Assembly: GCA_014843695.1 (NCBI GenBank)
Contig: CM026387.1
Span: forward strand, 68,370,630 to 68,434,629
DNA: 64,000 nt
DNA from: Archivesica marissinica
Taxonomy: Eukaryota > Mollusca > Bivalvia > Venerida > Vesicomyidae
Direction of reading: 5' to 3'
Part shown: positions 63,701 to 64,000 of the stretch, one piece after another
Layout: each line of letters begins with the position of its first letter
Position numbering within the stretch: position 1 is the first letter of the stretch
Notes under the pieces: model-generated
Database searches by the model: none
What the model saw: only the letters and a program-made list of their open reading frames with translations
What the model was told of the DNA's origin: nothing
Program-made: the position numbers and the translations under genes

Positions 63701-63973
63701 ACAATGTATTAGTTGGAAGATTTATGTTTCCCGTGAAAAAGGCCGAAACGTCGGATATGGAGGACAATATTATATATATTACTAGTTCCCTGCTATAGAG
63801 AGGACAATATTATATATTTTACTAGTTCCCTGCTAGGAACAATCGACACATAATTCACCTTGGTATTATATATATATCAAGAAAACAGCAGAAAATATAT
63901 GTACCATGTGGTCCAAATGCAGATCGTGTAGTGTTTGACAACTCCTTGCATGCCTCAATATTTCTGTATACTG
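46264..63973 (-). CDS. CCT8: T-complex protein 1 subunit theta (CCT8), 5'-partial, 13 exons in window
   Basis: Gene-sense join: 63973-63905, 63301-63090, 61752-61683, 61180-61052, 58360-58299, 56788-56651, 54938-54867, 53745-53572, 52890-52803, 52101-51821, 51075-51004, 46875-46756, 46332-46264. All junctions are GT-AG and in phase, giving 517 residues to TAG; with the missing first exon this fits the roughly 548-residue family. CCT8 is one of eight subunits of the cytosolic TRiC chaperonin, which folds actin, tubulin and other proteins using ATP. Seen: nucleotide-site VGDGTNF, KMVINHIEKLFVTNDAATIL, apical HFNVDN-like FNVDNIRV, theta-specific SKWDLRRLCKAVGATPLPR, RGSTDN, PGAGASEIELAKQI, YAIKKFAEALE, KVDQIIMAK, and an acidic DDDD tail. 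Introns hold seven minisatellite arrays; the largest is in the last-but-one intron. Confidence 0.96.
46756..46875 (-). CDS. CCT8: CCT8 exon (equatorial domain, C-terminal half)
   Basis: 40 codons, phase 0 at both ends: from AEGAGVKDI to FATTAACTVLKVDQ, which includes the conserved YLAKYWGLKFAT segment. Confidence 0.95.
47130..47750. repeat. Dispersed repeat family X, copy 2, with a 496-bp insertion
   Basis: The left part to 47182 and right part from 47679 match the contiguous sequence at about 4815-4935. The intervening 47183-47678 is absent there. The insert begins CCTTGGGGGATTGTCC and ends AGTTTCCCCCAGGCTG, so its ends are weakly inverted. The element type is not identified. Confidence 0.6.
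47740..47790 (-). mobile_element. tRNA-type SINE head at the start of the array
   Basis: In reverse orientation GTGTGGCATAGTGGTTAACA contains TGGCATAGTGG, a perfect match to the pol III box A consensus TRGCNNARYGG. It is followed by an anticodon-arm-like region. The adjoining minisatellite repeats this segment. Confidence 0.5.
47765..48490. repeat. 41-bp minisatellite, about 17 copies
   Basis: Unit: CCCCTCCCCACGATGTTAAT, then CACTATGCCACACACAACTA. Very homogeneous. It lies in the CCT8 intron between exons at 51004 and 46875. Confidence 0.96.
48491..50935. repeat. 43-bp minisatellite, about 57 copies, related unit
   Basis: Unit: CCCCACCTCTACCAACGGTT, then AAACATTATGCCACGCACAACTA (two halves given separately). 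It keeps the TATGCCACRCACAACTACCCC part of the 41-bp unit and replaces the rest; occasional GGACGTT four-base insertions occur. It ends about 70 bp from an exon. Confidence 0.96.
51004..51075 (-). CDS. CCT8: CCT8 exon (24 codons)
   Basis: Encodes ATEVLSLLYAAHQEGKKNVG and VDIE, phase 0 at both ends. Matches the VISKLYAVHQEGNKNVGLDIE region of human CCT8. Confidence 0.95.
51395..51545 (-). mobile_element. SINE family C, 3' part
   Basis: Reverse complement contains the family C body: TTGGTGGAGGAAG, AGCAGTATTTCAGGCA (plus-strand text) and GCTGGTTAGCTTCCTCA. The head is missing or unrecognisable. Confidence 0.6.
51693..51777. repeat. (CGCA)n and (CA)n microsatellite
   Basis: About 17 CGCA tetranucleotides followed by a CA run. 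Confidence 0.97.
51821..52101 (-). CDS. CCT8: CCT8 longest exon (apical-to-equatorial return)
   Basis: Two bases completing Asp, then 93 codons: KDESAITTIMIRGSTDNIMD through LPGAGASEIELAKQI and YAIKKFAEALEVVPR to AENAGTK. The GAGA at the nucleotide-site loop replaces the GGGA of human CCT8; conservative. Confidence 0.97.
52459..52480. repeat. Poly-G tract
   Basis: About 20 consecutive G. Length is likely unreliable in any assembly. Confidence 0.9.
52481..52655. repeat. Roughly 55-bp tandem repeat, about four copies
   Basis: CCTTTAAACATTATTGCCCG and CCCTACAGGGGGAGTG recur. The first copy begins directly after the poly-G tract. Confidence 0.9.
52704..52835. repeat. Triplicated exon end and splice donor of CCT8
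   Basis: TGTTTGAACACGATGACA occurs at 52721, 52760 and 52805 (the last inside the exon at 52803-52890). The two intronic copies are 39 bp apart and 45 bp from the exonic one. Each intronic copy carries a donor-like CATG|GTAGTAAAT in gene sense. Confidence 0.9.
52803..52890 (-). CDS. CCT8: CCT8 exon (29 codons plus one base)
   Basis: Encodes TPPTPEESGYCDNVFVDEVG then DTPVIVFKQ. Donor CAAG|GTTGGT is a weak match to consensus. Confidence 0.94.
53222..53480 (+). mobile_element. tRNA-derived SINE, family F
   Basis: The head has AGTGGTTAAGGTGTCCGCCT (box A-like) and AATGGTTCGAACC (box B-like). The body contains CCTGGTACCTGGCATACAAG and AATAGGGGTGACACTATAAT. The body is shared with 6385-6485 in reverse. 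Confidence 0.78.
53572..53745 (-). CDS. CCT8: CCT8 exon (58 codons, apical domain)
   Basis: Encodes QMKSIADTGCAVIVSGGKVG, then ILRLMSKWDLRRLCKAVGAT and PLPRV. This is the segment most specific for the theta subunit. Confidence 0.97.
53824..54057. repeat. 33-bp minisatellite, about 7 copies
   Basis: Unit CACAATCCTCCAAACATGTA plus CACTAGTGGTCAC; one unit is shortened to GTGCACAATCC. Confidence 0.95.
54058..54630. other. CCT8 intron sequence, nothing recognised
   Basis: No coding or element signature. Confidence 0.4.
54631..54866. repeat. 59-bp minisatellite, about four copies, touching a splice donor
   Basis: Units contain CCCATAATGCATCCTACAAA and AGTACAACATATCTAMACAG. The last unit runs into the donor of the exon at 54867, so the first bases of the intron in gene sense are array-derived. 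Confidence 0.94.
54867..54938 (-). CDS. CCT8: CCT8 exon (24 codons)
   Basis: Encodes GTVLIKSADELINFSHGEED then LVEQ; matches GTVLIKTAEELMNFSKGEE of human CCT8. Confidence 0.95.
55005..55628. repeat. 43-bp minisatellite, about 14 copies
   Basis: Unit GGAGTAATAAAGGAAATGTT, then TCCCCACTCCCTGTTGCTTCAGT (two halves). Variants AGAAACG and CCTACT are clustered at the left. Confidence 0.96.
55629..56334. other. CCT8 intron sequence with a short local duplication
   Basis: AAATGGCTGT and CGCCAAATATCA-type phrases occur twice within 55718-55830 (about 65 bp apart). Otherwise nothing is recognised. Confidence 0.45.
56335..56512 (-). mobile_element. tRNA-derived SINE, family D
   Basis: The reverse complement starts GTCCGATTAGCGCAGTGGTT (box A-like), continues with an anticodon arm around CGCTTCTCACC, and has GGTTCGATCAT (box B-like). 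The body has GAAACCAGAGAAAACCCACC in plus-strand sense. Degenerate relative at 8655. Confidence 0.78.
56651..56788 (-). CDS. CCT8: CCT8 exon (46 codons)
   Basis: Encodes GSGVLQSSLIQGMVFRRVVE, then GEVTKASKCKIAVYSCPLDV and MQTETK. A nearer AG (after TTTTACAG at 56771) would also keep frame but would delete GSGVLQ, which is conserved as GSG in the family, so the upstream acceptor (TGTCTCCAG) was chosen. Confidence 0.92.
56857..57628. repeat. About 70-bp minisatellite, about 11 copies
   Basis: Units contain ACTGTTGTAAGTGACATTCC, CTATCTAGCACCTA and CGACATCTCTCCTCAATA. Length varies because ACAACA is present in some units. Confidence 0.96.
57812..57970 (-). mobile_element. Diverged SINE family T-like fragment
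   Basis: TTTTGGATGATAGTGCAGTG and AACCTGTTAATACAGGACAG-GGGATTGAAC keep the order of family T, but with many changes. Confidence 0.4.
57995..58165 (-). mobile_element. Degenerate SINE family B copy
   Basis: CGAAACAAGTTTTACAAC, TGATGGAATCACCATGATGC and GTCTTGCCTAAGAACACC match the reverse of family B (39177, 61955). Confidence 0.55.
58299..58360 (-). CDS. CCT8: CCT8 exon (20 codons plus two bases)
   Basis: Encodes (V)SILSGKATFNVDNIRVNK and IL. FNVDNIRV..KIL is diagnostic of the theta subunit. Confidence 0.95.
58650..59577. repeat. 75-bp minisatellite, about 12 copies
   Basis: Units contain GGCATTGAGAAGACATGTGC, TTCCGGTAGATGCCTATAGA and ACGTTTGATAATACTACGCT. Some units have an extra ATACAT. 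Minus-strand open frames follow from 75 being a multiple of three. Confidence 0.97.
59578..61018. repeat. 20-bp minisatellite, about 72 copies
   Basis: Unit GATGTCGGTCAGTAGATTCT with TCTGACAG and TCCGACAG variants; strict 20-bp register for over 1.4 kb. It ends 34 bp from the exon at 61052. Confidence 0.98.
61052..61180 (-). CDS. CCT8: CCT8 exon (42 codons, split codons at both ends)
   Basis: Encodes MVCEQQKDLHDRTQVARAIR, then TSLMSKQYGNEDFLAKLVAD and AC. RTS.MSKQYGNE.FLAKL is conserved in CCT8. Confidence 0.96.
61683..61752 (-). CDS. CCT8: CCT8 exon (23 codons plus one base)
   Basis: Encodes GLSVTEVTEGYEFALKKAIE then ILP; matches GLSVSEVIEGYEIA..KA.EILP. Confidence 0.95.
61955..62165 (-). 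mobile_element. tRNA-derived SINE, family B, copy 3
   Basis: The reverse complement has CGTGATCGCGCAGTGGTAGC (box A-like) and GTTTGAGCCCC (box B-like), followed by the full family B body. Confidence 0.82.
62166..62589. other. CCT8 intron sequence, nothing recognised
   Basis: AT-rich without coding or element signature. Confidence 0.4.
62590..62775 (-). mobile_element. tRNA-derived SINE, family A, reverse copy
   Basis: Plus-strand text ACGCCTGCATCAGCACCATT, CCAACGGTTAACCAGTACTT and AAACTGCCAACTTTTTCATA is the exact reverse of the body at 17514-17774. The head is reduced to CGGGACTCGAACCCG. Confidence 0.8.
62840..62955 (-). mobile_element. SINE family C, 3' part
   Basis: ATTGGTGGAGGAAAACCCTG and AGCAGTATTTCATATACAGA match the reverse of family C as at 51395-51545. 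Confidence 0.6.
63090..63301 (-). CDS. CCT8: CCT8 exon (70 codons, nucleotide-binding)
   Basis: Encodes (G)QNKMVINHIEKLFVTNDAA, then TILSELEVQHPAAKMLVLAT, EVGDGTNFVLVFAGALLEHA and MLLRM. GDGT is the ATP-hydrolysis motif of group II chaperonins. Confidence 0.97.
63438..63619. mobile_element. TA-flanked MITE, copy 4
   Basis: TA-CAGTCAAACCTG at the left, CAGGTTTCACTG-TA at the right (one change in the terminal repeat), with the same interior as 13096-13277. Confidence 0.83.
63725..63850. repeat. Dispersed repeat with GGCCGAAACGTCGG motif and duplicated tail
   Basis: GAAAAAGGCCGAAACGTCGG is followed by two copies of GAGGACAATATTATATAT-TACTAGTTCCCTGCTA. The TTACTAGTTCCCTRCTAGGA part also occurs at 14908-14930. 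The GCCGAAACGTC phrase is reminiscent of hammerhead-ribozyme cores carried by Penelope-like elements, but the other conserved box is not visible. Confidence 0.45.
63905..63973 (-). CDS. CCT8: CCT8 second exon (N-terminal region), upstream exon outside window
   Basis: Encodes (A)VYRNIEACKELSNTTRSAFG and PH plus one base. Acceptor assigned to GGATGAAG at 63974-63976 after a T-rich tract. Reading further left in gene sense gives LDEA, which resembles family sequence, but no AG precedes it within the window, so the true boundary could lie a few codons further. Confidence 0.85.
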
Positions 63974-64000
63974 CTTCATCCAAGCAAACAAAAAAACAAA

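Overview
This is nuclear DNA of an animal, most likely a mollusc and plausibly a bivalve. The support is spliced genes with GT-AG introns, many tRNA-headed SINEs, an RT/RNase H non-LTR retrotransposon, short TA- and TTAA-flanked MITEs, and about 22 kb (a third of the window) of tandem minisatellites. There are no operons, no prokaryotic signals and no CRISPR. The taxon is an inference from gene families and repeat style, not from a marker gene.

Only two cellular genes can be supported, and they converge tail to tail. (1) Plus strand, 7270-36284: a seven-exon gene whose splice phases all join into one 896-residue secreted or membrane protein. It has a signal peptide, two successive copies of the GPR158/GPR179-type ectodomain (Cache-like region, then a Cys-rich EGF-like knot), and a single C-terminal hydrophobic segment instead of a seven-helix receptor core. 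The linker between the copies holds three furin-type sites. (2) Minus strand, 63973-46264: the theta subunit of the cytosolic chaperonin TRiC/CCT (CCT8). Thirteen exons encode 517 residues to the stop codon; only the first exon(s), about 30 residues, lie beyond the right edge.

Layout: 1-4550 two minisatellites; 4550-7250 upstream flank with dispersed repeats and a long foldback; 7270-36284 the ectodomain gene, whose introns (one of 17 kb) hold eight large minisatellites, a retrotransposon fragment with a SINE inside it, and MITEs; 36406-39037 a 5'-truncated retrotransposon with a 13-bp target-site duplication, 120 bp past the stop codon; 39050-46260 intergenic DNA with SINEs and MITEs; 46264-63973 CCT8, whose introns hold a further seven arrays, including one of 3.2 kb that seems to have grown from the A-box region of a tRNA-type SINE.

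The long open frames in the minisatellites (periods 15, 30, 39, 42 and 75 bp are multiples of 3; 20-, 25- and 29-bp units lack stops) are treated as artefacts. The two genes have no evident functional link. The most interesting item is the double GPR158-type ectodomain protein without a receptor core.
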